A DNA stretch of 64,000 bases from Phocoena phocoena (GCF_963924675.1 NC_089224.1:47845158-47909157); one strand, 5' to 3'. Shown: positions 50,629 through 63,748, counted from the first letter of the stretch. Numbers and translations are program-made. The notes: generated from the letters alone by a model not told the origin.

Positions 50629-50914
50629 CTTTACACTATCTACATCTAATACTATATATAGTTAATGTCCCATAAATGGTTATTAACATTCCCCTGACAC
50701 TCCCTCTTTATTTTGAAAATTTAAAAAAAATTGACTGATTTAGAGATTATTTTAAAAATTATTTAATTTTCATCCTACTTGAAAACTTAGCCATAATTCA
50801 GTGGAAGCAGTCCTCAGTTCTACATCTGTTAAAAAATTAGAGGTGTATTACACACATACCAAACACATCACAGGAATTTTTATTTAGAACTGTACTTGTG
50901 ACAATAATACCTTA

Positions 50915-51080
50915 TATTTACATGGCACTGAAGAGTTTCACTTCTCCTAAAATATACTATTTATTCCTTCACCCCAAACTTGTAACATGGGCGAAGAGGA
51001 TGCTACCATCCCGATTTTATGATGAAGAAATCAAGCCTCTGAGGAGTATAATGAGTAACCCAAGGTCAGAGAACAGGGGG
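50915..51080 (+). repeat. Possible MIR remnant
   Basis: Fragments such as atcccgattttatgatgaag and gtaacccaaggtcagag follow MIR order but are diverged. Confidence 0.4.
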
Positions 51081-52329
51081 GTATTCCAGAAGACGAGGGA
51101 AAGCCAGTTATTTTTAAACTCACCAGCATATTCAGAAACTCTGTGGAGTTCTCTGTTTCACATAGATCTTTTTAATATTATACATTACCATCCTATCACT
51201 GGAAGAATTTCATTTAAATAAAGGAATCCCCAAAGCTAGCCAATTTCTCTGAATCTTAACATCCTGTCTTTAGGAGAACTTAATTTCAATAAATGAATTT
51301 CAAAAGTTCCTTAACTTCTCTGATCCTTAGTTTCGCTGTAAAACAGGGAAAGCAACACCTACTTTATAATATTGTTGTGAACAGATATAGGTATGGCTAT
51401 AGATATGTATATCATATATAGATGTACAGCATGGAACACAGTATTTTGTAAATATCATTTTATCTCTCTATTCCAAGTCTCTTTAAGGATAGGAACTGAA
51501 ACACCGTTTATTTTTTAAACGCTCCAAGACCCCTAGCACACAGCCAGCTGAATGAGAAATTAGAATCATATGCTCTCAATTCCTTCCCTAAAAGGTTACA
51601 TTTATCAAGTTTTCTACAATGTTGAATATGCTACACACACTACAACATTTTAGCTGTTTTTTAATGTCAGGCATTGTTAAAGAAAAGGTTGGCTTTCGGA
51701 TAGCTAAGTGTTTGTGGCATAGAAGAACATAATACGTAAGGGGAATATAGAAAAGGAACAACAAATGTTCAGACTGGTCTCAGAGCTTTAAATGCCTTGT
51801 ATAAAGACATGGGTTTTTAAGTTTACAAAAGAAATTCAAAGCAGTTAAGACAATGGGATTTCTAGAAATAGAAAGTCTTTGTTGATCCACAGGTCAAGTA
51901 AAGTGCAAGTAGAAGGAAAGCTTTCTGTTTGGCTCTGCAGTGCTCAGCAGCGGGCTTCTGACCCCCACATGGCGCAGGCAGCCTCCCTCTTGTTCTGCTG
52001 AGAAGTGACTCACATTCCACAAGCCGGGGCATTAACGCAAGCTTTTGGCTGACACAGTCGCCTTTGTATACTCCCCGAGGAAGATGGGGAGGAACCTACA
52101 AGGTTGTTGAGGGAAGAGGGTAGGATGGAGAGAGCAGGCCAGGCAAGCATGGAATATTTGCAGATGTCTCTGCACTTGCCAAGTCAAAGAGAAATACAGA
52201 GAACTTAGGCTGGTGCCAACCTGAACAGTCAGCAGTACACAGCACCAGACGTAGGAAGAGTCACAGCCTATTCTTCTGTGGTTCTATAAAGAGCTAATAG
52301 ACAACTGACAGGTCATCAGGCAAGCAGCA

Positions 52330-52470
52330 AATTCATTATTTTATTCCACAGATATTTTTTGAGTGTCTCCTAGTGTCACGCTTCATACTAGGTACCACAT
52401 AATAAGAGACAAAGAAGACAAAGCATCAGCCCTACAAGATGGTTCCTGAAATAGGGACCTGAGATAAAAT
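52330..52470 (-). repeat. Possible L2 3' end remnant
   Basis: The plus strand shows a degraded reverse complement of the L2 end: ttccacagatattttttgag, tactaggtaccacataataa and a later catcagccctacaagatgg. Confidence 0.45.
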
Positions 52471-52861
52471 ATGCAGGGAAATACCACATACTATACCCCA
52501 ATTATGGAAATTCCAAAGGATATTAATTAATATCTTAAGATCCCTGAAACAAAGAAATCCATTTTACTCTATTTAACTGTGTTCCCAATGTGTTTACCCA
52601 GGGAAACATTTTCTTACGTATCATCTTTTCACACCAGCTGATACGACTCAGAATATACTAAGAGATGGTGTTCTTCATTTGCCAAAAAGCAAGATAGGAA
52701 AAAAAATTATTTTTATTTGCTGCATGTTGATAAAAAGCCAGTCTTTGAGTTGTAGATTTATTAATAATTGTCTCATTTGATGATAAATTCTCAATGATTA
52801 GAGATGGGTTGGAAGATTCTTCTACTTGCCATTTAATACAGTATTGTGTACAGAGAGGTGT

Positions 52862-53612
52862 TTAAGACATTGGAAAAGAGGGTATGGAAAAAAGGGGACC
52901 CTCCTACACTGCTGGTGGGAATGTAAATTAGTGCAGCCACTATGGAGAACAGTATGGAGGTTCCTTAAAAAACTAAAAATAGAGCTACCTTATGATCCAG
53001 CAATCCCACTCCTGGCCATATATATGGAGAAAACCATAATTCAAAAAGACACATGCACCCCAATGTTCACTGCAGCACTATTTACAGTAGCCAAGACATG
53101 GAAACAACTTAAATGCCCATCGACAGAGGAATGGATAAAGACGATTCCAGTATACAATGGAATATTACACAGCCATAAACAAGAATGAAATAATGCCATT
53201 TGTAGCAATATGGATGAAACTAGAGATTATCATATTAAGCGAAGTAAGTCAGACAAATATGTGATACCACTTATATGTGGTATCTAAAAAAAATGATACA
53301 AATGAACTTATTTACAAAACAGAAATAGACTCACAGACATAGAAAACAAACTTATGGTTACCAAAGGGGGTAAGGGGGGTCGGAGGTAGGGAATAGATAA
53401 ATTAGGAGTTTGGGATTAACATATATACATTACTACATATAAAATAAACAACAAGGACCTACTGTATAGCACAGGGAACTATATTCAATATCTTGTAATA
53501 ACTTATAGTGGAAAAGAATCTGAAGAAGAATATGTGTAACTGAATCACTTTGCTGTATGCCTGAAACTAAGACAACATTGTAAATTAACTATACTTCAAT
53601 TTAAAAAATGGT
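52862..53612 (+). mobile_element. L1 LINE 3' fragment
   Basis: It begins inside the end of ORF2 (the open part at 52868-53188 includes [15 protein letters not shown]) and continues through a 3' untranslated region of a different, older-looking type (gaatcactttgctgtatgcc) to ttcaatttaaaaaatgg. It lacks the 5' part. The 3' end type is shared with the fragment at 59978. Confidence 0.9.
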
Positions 53613-54404
53613 TAAAAATAGACACTGGAGAATGTTTGAGACGGCTGGTTTCATCACCTGCCTTCTCAATGATTAATTTAGTTGGTATGGCTGGCAAGGC
53701 AGGTGGCTACATTCTCTCTCACCGTGTTGTGCATTCCTTGGGTAACCTTCCAATAAAGGCACACTGCACTATGTTCAAATGAATCTGCTCTAATCTATTC
53801 TGGCTTTCTTGACAGAACCATGATGCCAATCATCAAAATATATTTAAAGGTTATTAATCAACAATTCTGAAAGACCTGCTTAAAAAATTAGATAACCTCT
53901 TTCTCAGTTAAATGGACAAACTTTCCATGGGAATCATAAATTCTGTCATTTCACATATATGGGATACAAAAGCTCTTTCTCAAGAACACTGTACTCAAGG
54001 ATTGTACCTAAAAGGTTTCCTCAAAAAATCTACAGGTGTATATATATTCCACAACTTTCTATAAACATTTTAGGTTTGGTGGGTTTTTTTTGACAAGGGG
54101 ATGGGATGCTCTTTGATTTTACTTTTTTTCAATTTTTTATACAGTCCAGTTTATTAATTTGTTTAATGGATTTTTGACTTGAATAATATATATATATTTT
54201 TTAATACAGCAGGTTCTTATCAGTCATCAATTTTATATACATCAGTGTATACATGTCAATCCCAATTGCCCAATTCATCACACCACCACCATCACCCCGC
54301 GCCCCTTTCCCCCCATGGTGTCCATACGTTTGTTCTCTATATCTGTGTCTCAATTTCTGCCCTGCAAACTGGTTCATCTGTACCATTTTTCTAGGTTCCA
54401 CATA

Positions 54405-57400
54405 GATGTGTTAATAAACGATATTTGTTTTTCTCTTTCTGACTTACTTCACTCTGTATGACAGTCTCTAGATCCATTCACGTCTCAACAAATGACTCAA
54501 TTTCCTTCCTTTATATGGCTGAGTAGTATTCCACTGTACATATGTACCACATCTTCTTTATCCATTTGTCTGTCGATGGGCATTTAGCTTGCTTCCATGA
54601 CCTTGCTATTGTAAAGAGTGCTGCAATGAACACTGGGGTGCATGTGCCTACTTTTTTTTTTTTTTTTTTGCAGTACATGGTCCTCTCACTGCTGTGGCCT
54701 CTCCCATTGCAGAGCACAGGCTCCGGATGCACAGGCTCAGCAGCCATGGCTAACGGGACCAGCCACTCCGCGGCATGTGGGATCTTCCCGGACCGGGGCA
54801 TAAACCCGTGTCCCATGCATCGGCAGACAGACTCTCAACCACTGCACCACCAGGGAAGCCCCATGTGCCTTTTTGAATTATGGTTTTCTCTGGGTATATG
54901 CCCAGTAGTGGGATTGCTGGATCATATGGTAATGCTATTTTTAGATTTTTAAGGAACCTCCATACTGTTCTCCATAGTGGCTGTATCAATTTAAATTCCC
55001 ACCAACAGTGCAAGAGGGTTCCCTATTTTCCACACCCTCTCCAGCATTAGTTGTTTGTAGATCTTCTGATGATGCCCATTCTAACTGGTGTGAGGTGATA
55101 CCTCACTGTAGTTTTGATTTGCATTTCTCTGATAATTAGTGATGTTGAGCAGCTTTTCATGTGCTTCTTGGCCATCTGTATATCTTCTTTGGAAAAATGT
55201 ATGTTTAGGACTTCTGCCCATTTTTGGATTGTTTCTTTTTTTTAATATTGAGCTGCATGAGCTGTTTATATATTTTGGAGATTAATCCTTTGTCTGTTGA
55301 TTCATTTGCAAATATTTTCTCCCATTCTGAGGGTTGTCTTTTTGTCTTGTTTATGGTTTCCTTTGCTGTGCAAAAGCTTTTAAGTTTCATTAGGTCCCAT
55401 TTGTTTATTTTTGTTTTTATTTCCATTAATCTAGGAGGTGGATCAAAAAAGATCTTGCTGTGTTTTATGTCAAAGAGTGTTCTTCCTATGTTTTCCTCTT
55501 AGAGTTTTACAGTGTCCAGTCTTATATTTAGGTCTCGAATCCATTTTGAGTGTACTTTTGTGTATGGTGTTAGGGAGTGCTCTAATTTCATTCTTTTAAA
55601 CATAGCTGTCCAGTTTTCCCAGCACCACTTATTGAAGGGACTGTCTTTTCTCCATTGTATATCCTTGCCTCCTGTGTCACAGATTAGTTGACCATAGGTG
55701 TGTGTGTGGGTTTATCTCTGGACTTTCTATCTTGTTCCATTGATCTATGTTTCTGTTTCTGTTCCAGTACCATATTGTCTTGATTACTGTAGCTTTATAG
55801 TACAGTCTGAAGTCAGGAGTCTGATTCCTCCTGCTCCGTTCTTTTTCCCTCAAGACTGCTTTGGCTATTTGGGATCTTTTGTGTCTCCATACAAATGTTA
55901 AGATTATTTGTTCTAGTTCTGTAAAAAATGCCATTGGTAATTTGATAGGGATTGCATTGAATCTGTAGATTGCTTTGGGTAGTATAGTCATTTTCACAAT
56001 ATTGATTCTTCCAATGCAAGAACATGGTATATCTCTGCATCTGTTGGTATCATCTTTAATTTCTTTCATTAGTGTCTTATAGTTTTCTGCATACAGGTCT
56101 TTTGTCTCCCTAGGTACGTTTATTCCTAGGTATTTTATTCTTTTTGTTGCAATGGTAAACGGGAGTCTTTCTTTAATTTCTCTATCAGATTTTTCAACAT
56201 TAGTGTATAGGAATGCAAGAGATTTCTATGCATTAATTTTGTATCCTGCAACTTTACCAAAATCATTGATTAGCTCTAGTAGTTTTCTATGTATAGTATC
56301 ATGTCATCTGCAAACAGTGACAGTTTTACTTCTTCTTTTCCAATTTGTATTCCTTTTATTTCTGTTTCTTCTCTGATTGCTGTGGCTAGGACTTCCAAAA
56401 CTATGTTGAATAACAGTGGTGAGAGTGGACATCCTTGTCTTGTTCCTGATCTTAGAGAAAATGCTTTCAGTTTTTCACCATTGAGAATGATGTTTGCTGT
56501 GGGTTTGTCGCATATGGCCTTTACTATGTTGAGGTAGGTTTCCTCTAGGCCCACCTTTCTGGAGAGTTTTTATCATAAATGGGTGTTGAATTTGTCAAAA
56601 GCTTTTTCTGCGTCTATTGAGATGATCGTATGGTTTTTATTCTTCAGTTTGTTAATATGGTGCATCACATTGATTGATTTGCGTATATTGAAGAATCCTT
56701 GCATTCCTGGGATAAATCCCACTTGGTCATGGTGTATGATCCTCTTAATGTGCTGTTGGATTCTGTTTGCTAGTATTTTGTTGAGGATTTTTGCATCTAT
56801 ATTCATCAGTGATATTCGTCTGTAATTTTCTTTTTTTGTAGTATTTTGTCTGGTTTTAGTATCAGTGTGATGGTGGCCTCATAGAATGAGTTTGCGAGTG
56901 TTCCTTCCTTTGCAATTTTCTGGAAGAGTTTGAGAAGGATGGGTGTTAGCTCTTCTCTAAATGTTTGATAGAATTCGCCTGTGAAGCCATCTGGTCCTGG
57001 ACTTTTGTTTGTTGGAAGATTTTTTATCACAGTTTCAATTTCAGTGCTTGTGATTTGTCTGCTCATATTTTCTATTTCTTCCTTGTTCAGTCTTGGAAGG
57101 TTATCCTTTTGTAAGAATTTGTCCATTTCTTCCAGGTTGTCCATTGTATTGGCATAGAGCCGCTTGTAGTAGTCTCTTAAGATGCTTTGTATTTCTGCGC
57201 TGTCTGTTGTAACTTCTCCTACTTCATTTCTAATTTTATTGATTTGAGTTCTCTCCATCTTTTTCTTGCTGAGTCTGGCTAATGGTTTATCAATTTTCTT
57301 TAACTTCTCAAAGAACCAGCTTTTAGTTTTATTGATCTTCGCTATTCTTTTGTTTGTTTCTATTTCATTTATTTCTTCTCTGATCTTTACGATTTCTTTC

Positions 57401-58400
57401 CTTCTGCTAACTTTGGGTTTTGTTTGTTCTTCTTTCTCTGGTTCCTTTAGGTGTGAGGTTAGATTGTTTATTCCAGATTTTTCTTGTTTTTGAGGTAGCC
57501 TTGTATAGCTATAAATTTCCCGCGTAGAACTGCTTTTGCTGCATCCCATAGGTTTTGGATCGTCGTGTTTTCATTGCCATTTGTCTCTATGTATTTTTTG
57601 ATTTCCTCTTTGATTATTCAGTGATCTCTTGGTCATTATTAATGTATTGTTTAGCCTCCATGTGTTTGTGTTTTTTAAGTTTTTTTCCCGGTAATTCATT
57701 TCTAATCTCATAGTGTTGTGGTCAGAAAGATGCTTGATATGATTTCAATTTTCTTAAATGTACTGAGGTTTGATTTGCGACCCAAGATGTGATCCTGGAG
57801 AATGTTCTGTGTGTACTTAAGAAGAAAGTGTAACCTGTTGCTTTTGGATGGAATGTCCTGTAAATAACAATTGAATCTATCTGGTGTATTGTGTCATTTA
57901 ACGCTTCTGTTTCCTTATTTATTTTCATTTTGGGTGATCTGTCCATTGGTGTTAGTGAGGTGTTAAAATCCCCCACTATTATTGTGTTACTGTCGATTTC
58001 CTTTTTTATAGCTGTTAGCAGTTGCCTTATGTATTGAGGTGCTCCTATGTTGGGTGCATATATATTTATAAGAGCTATATCTTCTTCTTGGATTGATCCC
58101 TTGATCTTTATGTAGTGTCCTTCCTTGTCTCTTGTAACATTCTTTATTTTAAAGTCTATTTTATCTGATATGAGTATTGCTACTCCAGCTTTCTTTTGAT
58201 TTCCATTTGCTTGGAATATCTTTTACCATCCCCTCAGTTTCGGTCTGAATGTGTCCCTAGGTCTGAAGTGGGTCTCTCATAGACAGCATATATCTGCATC
58301 TTGTTTTTGTAACCATTCAGCAAGCCTGTGTCTTTTGGTTGGAGCATTTAATCCATTCACGTTTAGGGTAATTATCAATATGTATGCTTCTATTACCATT
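54405..58400 (-). pseudogene. L1 ORF2, broken
   Basis: The remnant reads from the endonuclease (57722-57976, MGDFNTSLTPMDRS) through a long open part (56806-57549, with [20 protein letters not shown]) and the polymerase (56276-56554, with LSLFADDMI) to the C terminus (55677-56069 and 54750-55013). The pieces are separated by stops and frame changes, and a SINE interrupts the C terminus near 54650. There is no sign of selection or host use. Confidence 0.87.
54650..54861 (-). mobile_element. CHR-type SINE inserted in the minus-strand L1
   Basis: This short-form SINE has its T run at 54652-54669 and its head end ccagggaagcc at 54850-54860. The duplication catgtgcct flanks it (54641-54649 and 54862-54870). 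L1 ORF2 sequence resumes on both sides. Confidence 0.9.
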
Positions 58401-58457
58401 TTCTTAATTGTTTTGGGTTTGTTTTTGTAGGTCCTTTTCTTCTCTTGCGTTTCCCAC

Positions 58458-59368
58458 TTAGAGAAGTTCCTTTAGCATTTGTTGTAGAGCTGGTTTGGTG
58501 GTGCTAAATTCTCTTAGCTTTTGCTTGTCTGTAAAGCTTTTGATTTCTCCATCGAATCTGAATGAGATCCTTGCTGGGTAGAGTAATCTTGGTTGTAGGT
58601 TCTTCCCTTTCATCACTTTAAGTATATCATGCCACTCCCTTCTGGCTTGTAGAGTTTCTGCCTAGAAATCAGCTGTTAACCTTATGGGAATTCCCTTGCA
58701 TGTTATTTGTTGTTTTTCCCTTGCTGCTTTTAATATTTTTTCTTTGTCTTTAATTTTTGCCAATTTGATTACCATGTGTCTCGGCATGTTTCTCCTTGGG
58801 TTTATCCTGTATGGGACTCTCTGCACTTCCTGGACTTGGGTGGCTCTATTTCCTTTCCCATGTTAGGGAAGTTTTTGACTAAAATCTCTTCAAATATTTT
58901 CTGTGGTCCTTCTCTCTCTTCTCCTTCTGGGACCCCTATAATGTGAATGCTGTTGCATTTAATGTTGTCCTAGAGGTCTCTTATGTTGTCTTCATCTTCA
59001 TTTCTTTTCATTCTTTTTTCTTTATTCTGTTCCGCAGCAGTGAATTCCACCATTCTGTCTTCCGGGTCACTTATTCGTTCTTCTGCCTCAGTTACTCTGC
59101 TATTGATTCCTTCTAGTGTAGCTTTCATTTCAGTTATTGTATTGTTCATCTCTGTTCGTTTGTTCTTTAATTCTTCTAGGTCTTTGTTAAACATTTCTTG
59201 CATCTTCTCGATCTTTGCCTCCTTTCTTTTTCCGAGGTCCTGGATCATCTTCACTATCATTATTCTGAATTATTTTTCTGGAAGGTTGCCTATCTCCACT
59301 TCATTTAGGTGTTTTTCTGGGGTTTTATCTGGTTCCTTCGTCTGGTACATAGCCCTCTGCCTTTTCAT
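58458..59368 (-). pseudogene. L1 ORF1, broken
   Basis: The start codon candidate is at 59366-59368. The best-preserved part (58970-59260) is the coiled coil, with FNKDLEELKNKRTEMNNTI and ERISDPEDR. A stop just upstream of MIVKMIQDLG and further breaks after RDL make the frame non-functional. Confidence 0.8.
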
Positions 59369-59656
59369 CTTGTCTATGTTTCTGTGAATGTGGTTTTTGT
59401 TCCACAGGCTGCAGGATTGTAGTTCTTCTTGCTTCTGCTTACATTTGTTCTTAATTTTGTCATATGTGGATTAGTGTGATTTATTGCTGTATCAGAGAAA
59501 AATGACAATAATAATTTTTGAAAAGATAGGATTTTGTATTCTCGTATCTGAGTTTGTCTTATTTTTAGATCTGTTGGTAAGTTCATGTTTTTAAAGACTC
59601 TTCTCTCTAAGCCTATGAGGCTGAAACTTAATCTTATTATTAAAATGAAAGTGCCT

Positions 59657-59927
59657 TTAAAAAAATTTATTTATTTTTGGCTGCTTTTGGTCTTTGTTGT
59701 GGTGCATGGGCTTCTCATTGTGGTGGCATGTCTTGTTGCAGAGCACGGGCTCTAGGTGCATGGGCTTCAGTAGTTGTTGCTCACGGGCTCTAGAGTGCAG
59801 GCTCAATAGTTGTGGCCTATGTGCTTAGTTGCTCCACGGCATGTGGGACCTTCCCGGATCAGGGCTTGAACCCATGTGCCCTGCATTAGCAATCGGATTA
59901 TTAACCACTGCCACACCAGGGAAGTCC
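59657..59927 (-). mobile_element. CHR-type SINE, long form
   Basis: Like the copy at 5776 it has the longer body, with tatttttggctgcttttggt near its tail and gttgctccacggcatgtggg further in. The head end is accagggaagtc at 59915-59926. It is more diverged than the 200 bp copies. Confidence 0.85.
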
Positions 59928-60030
59928 TGAAACAGCCATTGTTAATACAGTTGGGTACATATAAAAATAGTTTTCCCATGGAAGCAACTTAAATGTCCAC
60001 TGACAGATGAATGGATAAAGAAGACGTGGA

Positions 60031-60032
<2 letters not shown>

Positions 60033-60075
<43 letters not shown>
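60033..60075. repeat. (CA)n microsatellite inside L1
   Basis: About 21 perfect CA units lie where L1 copies normally read cacatatatacaatgga, so the repeat probably grew from that site. Confidence 0.95.
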
Positions 60076-60077
<2 letters not shown>

Positions 60078-60439
60078 GGAATACTACTCAGCCATAAAAT
60101 AAGGAAATAATGCCATTTGCAGCAACATGGATGGACCGAGAGGTTATCACACTAAGTGAAGTAAGTCAGACAGAAAGACAAATACTATATGATATCCCTT
60201 ATATGTGGAATCTAAAATATGATACAAATGAACTTATTTACAAAACAGAAACAGACGTAGCAAACAAACTTATGGTTACAAAGGGGAAAGGGGGTGTGGG
60301 GAAGGGATATATCAGGAGTCTGGTATTAGCTGATAGAAAGTACTATGTATAAAATCTATAAATAACAAGGTCCTGCTGTGTAGCACAGGGAACTACATTA
60401 AATATCCTGTAATAAGCCATAATGGAAAAGAATATGAAA

Positions 60440-60550
60440 AAGAATATGTATACATATATATTATATACATAATCTGAAAAAAATATATGTATATATATAT
60501 ATAACTAAGAATATATGTGTGTGTGTATGTGTATGTGTATATATCTATCT
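60440..60550. repeat. AT/GT-rich simple sequence
   Basis: This is a mixed tata, tgtg and tatc run inside the L1 3' region, likely an expansion of the L1 sequence. Confidence 0.7.
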
Positions 60551-61234
60551 ATGTCTGAATCAGTTTGCTGTACACCGGAAAGTAACACAACATTGTAAAT
60601 CAACTACAGTTCAATAAAAATGTAGTCTGCAAGTCTTGAGGAGGTTTGAATGGTATATTTTTTCTCTTCATGACAACTTTATTACTCTTAAAATATATCC
60701 AATAAACTAATGTGAAATTGAGAATTTGAGTTCTTCAAACCCCCCACCGCATTGTTTATCAGCCTTGCACACTGGAGGATGCATACTGGACAGGCCAAAG
60801 AAGGTGCAGCCTCCTCTACAGTTGAGGAACTTCATCCTTACAGTTTCCTAGGCCAAAAACCTTGGAATCACCCTTGACTTCACCTTTACCTCTAATCACT
60901 TAGAAAGTCCTACTGTCCCTAGAGTCAACATACTATATTTCATCGATTTTGAGAGCAACAACCTTTCACGTTTTTACATATATAAAATCAGAATGTGCCT
61001 CACAATAAATAGCATTTATATTCTCTCTCGCAGAGGTAGTGATCCTGTCATCGTTTTCTTTGCCTGCAGAGGTGCCAACCTCCAAACAGGCAATACATCA
61101 AACTTGCAAAATGGGTGTCAGCAGCTTGGAAGAAGATGCCAAAACAATAGTTCAACACAGTATTTAATCTTTTGAAATCCAATGGCTGTGGCGGTTGTAG
61201 GGAGAGGAGGAATCGGAGGCATGTAACATTGTTT

Positions 61235-61322
61235 TTTTATATATATGTGTACAACTGAGTCACTTTGCTGTACAGCAGAGATTGGCACAACGTTGTAAAT
61301 CAACTATACTTCAATAAAAAAA
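61235..61322 (+). mobile_element. L1 3' end, heavily truncated
   Basis: Only about 90 bp of the L1 3' untranslated region remain: acaactgagtcactttgctg, gattggcacaacgttgtaaa, tacttcaataaaaaaag. Confidence 0.8.
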
Positions 61323-62045
61323 GAAGTGCTTAACAACGTTCCCAAAGTGGGAGCCCAAAGCAGGCTACATCTACATAATTGCAAACCTGAATCAAGAACC
61401 CAATATCAAGACTTCTGCTTCCTGTCAAGATGAAAGGACAGGGCCTAGGCTTAATCTCCTACCCGAAACAATCAAAAAGTCAGAAAAAATTATATGAAAG
61501 GTGGGCTTTTAAGATGATAGATATAAAGCAAAGAAGGACAGTGATTCCTGAGATTCGGGAAACATGAGATGAACCCTAATATTGCCTCAGTCTTCTGCCT
61601 TGAAAGACCTCCTAGGCCATCCATGAAAGTGGGAACTTGGATAGAGCCCAGCGGATTGCCTGAGTTGAGGAGGCAAAGGTAAGGGTCCAGAGATCAAAGT
61701 GACTAGAGTTTGAAGGACAGGTTATTTCTCTGTGTCCAGAGAGGACAGAAGGACACAGAGACAACTCAGGAGATTTAAGAGTATTCCCTTTAGGTGTCTA
61801 GCAGCACCAACATACTCATCAGTACATGTATGTGAAAAACCAATATGAGGTCAGGAAAAGAACCACACAAACAGGGTCGCACAAAATAGATCCCACACAT
61901 ATAGGACTGAGAATAGTATTTTATCCAGCAGCGACGCTGGAAAATTTAATAATTCATGGGACACTGAGTACTTAGAAGGGTCTTGTCTCAGCAGCAGGGC
62001 ACATCTATCACTAATCCAAACATGGTTTAGTCCAGTCCTTCTTCT
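61323..62045. other. Unassigned sequence left of the inverted L1
   Basis: About 720 bp show no clear family. Parts such as cttcctgtcaagatgaaagg loosely resemble old L1 5' untranslated sequence, too weakly to call. Confidence 0.4.
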
Positions 62046-62533
62046 GATCTCCCTGTGCTATGTGGCTGCTTCCCACTAGCTGTCTATTTTACATTTGGTA
62101 GTGTATATATGTCCATGCCACTCTCTCACTTCATCCCAGCTTACCCTTCCCCCTCCCCCTGTCCTCCAGTCCATTCTCTGCATCTGTACCTGTATTCCTG
62201 TCCTGCCCCTAGGTTCTTCAGAACTTTTTTTTTTTTTTTAGATTCCATATATATGTGTTAGCATACAGTATTTGTCTTTCTCTTTCTGACTTACTTCACT
62301 CTGTATGACAGACTCTAGGTCCATCTGCCTCACTACAAATAACTCAATTTCGTTTCTTTTTATGGCTGAGTAATATTCCGTTGTATATATGCGCCACATC
62401 TTCTTTATCCATTCATCTGTCGATGGACACTTAGGTTGCTTCCATGTCCTGGCTATTGTAAATAGAGCTGCAATGAACATTGTGGTACATGACTCTTTTT
62501 GAATTATGGTTTTCTCAGGGTATATGCCCAGTA
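62046..62533 (-). repeat. Inverted repeat, left arm
   Basis: This arm pairs with 63255-63748 around a 721 bp loop. The two arms encode nearly the same 80 residues in opposite directions (62238-62480 and 63308-63550), with about 10 differences by eye. Confidence 0.85.
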
Positions 62534-63254
62534 GTGGGATTGCTGGGTCGTATGGTAGTTCTATTTTCAGTTTTTTAAGGAACCTCCATACTGTTCTCCA
62601 TAGTGCATCAATTTACATTCCCACCAAGAGTGCCAGAGGGTTCCCTTTTATCCACACCCTCTCCAGCATTTATTGTGTGTAGATTTTTTGATGATGGCCA
62701 TTCTGACTGGTGTGAGGTGATACCTCATTGCAGTTTTGATTTGCATTTCTCTAATGATTAGTGATGTTGAGCATTCTTTCATGTGTTTGTTGGCAATCTG
62801 TATATCTTCTTTGGAGAAATGTCTATTTCGGTCTTCTGCCCATTTTTGGATTGGGTTGTTTGTTTTTTTGATATTAAGCTGCATGAGCTGCTTATATATT
62901 TTGGAGGCTAATCCTTTGTCAGTTGCTTTGTTTGCAAATATTTTCTCCCATTCTGAGGGTTGTCTTTTCATCTTGTTGATGGTTTCCTTTGCTGTGCAAA
63001 AGCTTTTAAGTTTCACTAGATCTCATTTGTTTATTTTTGTTTTTATTTCCATTTCTCTAGGAGGTGGGTCAAAAAGGATCTTGCTGTGATTTATGTCATA
63101 GAGTGTTCTGCCCGTGTTTTCCTCTAAGAGTTTTATAGTGTCTGGCCTTACATTTAGGTCTTTAATCCATTTTGAGTTTATTTTTGTTATGGTGTTAGGG
63201 AGTGTTCTAATTTCATTCTTTTACATATAGATGCCCAATTTTCCCAGCACCACT
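62046..63254 (-). mobile_element. Inverted L1 segment (left part of an inverted pair)
   Basis: The segment runs in minus orientation from the middle of the 3' untranslated region (62046) into ORF2 (63254). It lacks the L1 3' end and tail, as expected for the inverted part of an L1 inversion. The ORF2 remnants are at 62648-63016 (ending [16 protein letters not shown]) and 62238-62480 ([17 protein letters not shown]). It joins directly to a plus-strand L1 segment. Confidence 0.88.
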
Positions 63255-63748
63255 TACTGGGCATATACCCTGAGAAAACCATAATTAAAAAAGAGTCATG
63301 CACCACAATGTTCATTGCAGCTCTATTTACAATAGCCAGGACATGGAAGCAACCTAAGTGTCCCTTGACAGATGAATGGATAAAGAAGATGTGGCACATA
63401 TATATAATGGAATATTACTCAGCCATAAAAAGACACCAAATTGAGTTATTTGTAGTGAGGTGGATGGACCTAGAGTCTGTCATACAGAGTGAAGTAAGTC
63501 AGAAAGAGAGAAACAAATACCATATGCTAACACATATATATGGAATCTAAAAAAAAAAAAAAGGTTCTGAAGAACCTAGGGGTAGGACAGGAATAAAGAT
63601 GCAGATGCAGAGAATGGACTTGAGGACAGGGGGAGGGGGAAGGGTAAGCTGGGATGAAGTGAGAGAGTGGCATGGACATATGTACACTACCAAATGTAAA
63701 ATAGATAGCTAGTGGGAAGCAGTTCCATAGCATTGGGAGATCAGCTCG
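63255..63748 (+). repeat. Inverted repeat, right arm
   Basis: This is the partner of 62046-62533. Both copies derive from the same part of L1 (end of ORF2 and first part of the 3' untranslated region). Confidence 0.85.

Larger units (their letters stand above)
54183..59440 (-). mobile_element. L1 LINE, nearly complete, interrupted by a SINE
   Basis: The 3' end is at the left with a distinct 3' untranslated region (aatacagcaggttcttatca). ORF2 remnants follow to about 58400, ORF1 from about 58458 to 59368, and a short 5' untranslated piece ends near 59440. The length without the SINE is about 5 kb, so the 5' UTR is largely missing. Both ORFs are broken. Its orientation equals that of ADAMTSL1. 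Confidence 0.9.
59978..60622 (+). mobile_element. L1 LINE 3' fragment with internal CA repeat
   Basis: The fragment starts in the last part of ORF2 (ggaagcaacttaaatgtcc), is interrupted by a CA run, and continues through the 3' untranslated region to tacagttcaataaaaatg. The 3' end type matches the fragment at 52862. Confidence 0.88.

Noticed and set aside
60033..60075. Regular repeats as a possible CRISPR array
   Set aside because: It is a dinucleotide microsatellite without spacers, in a mammalian genome.
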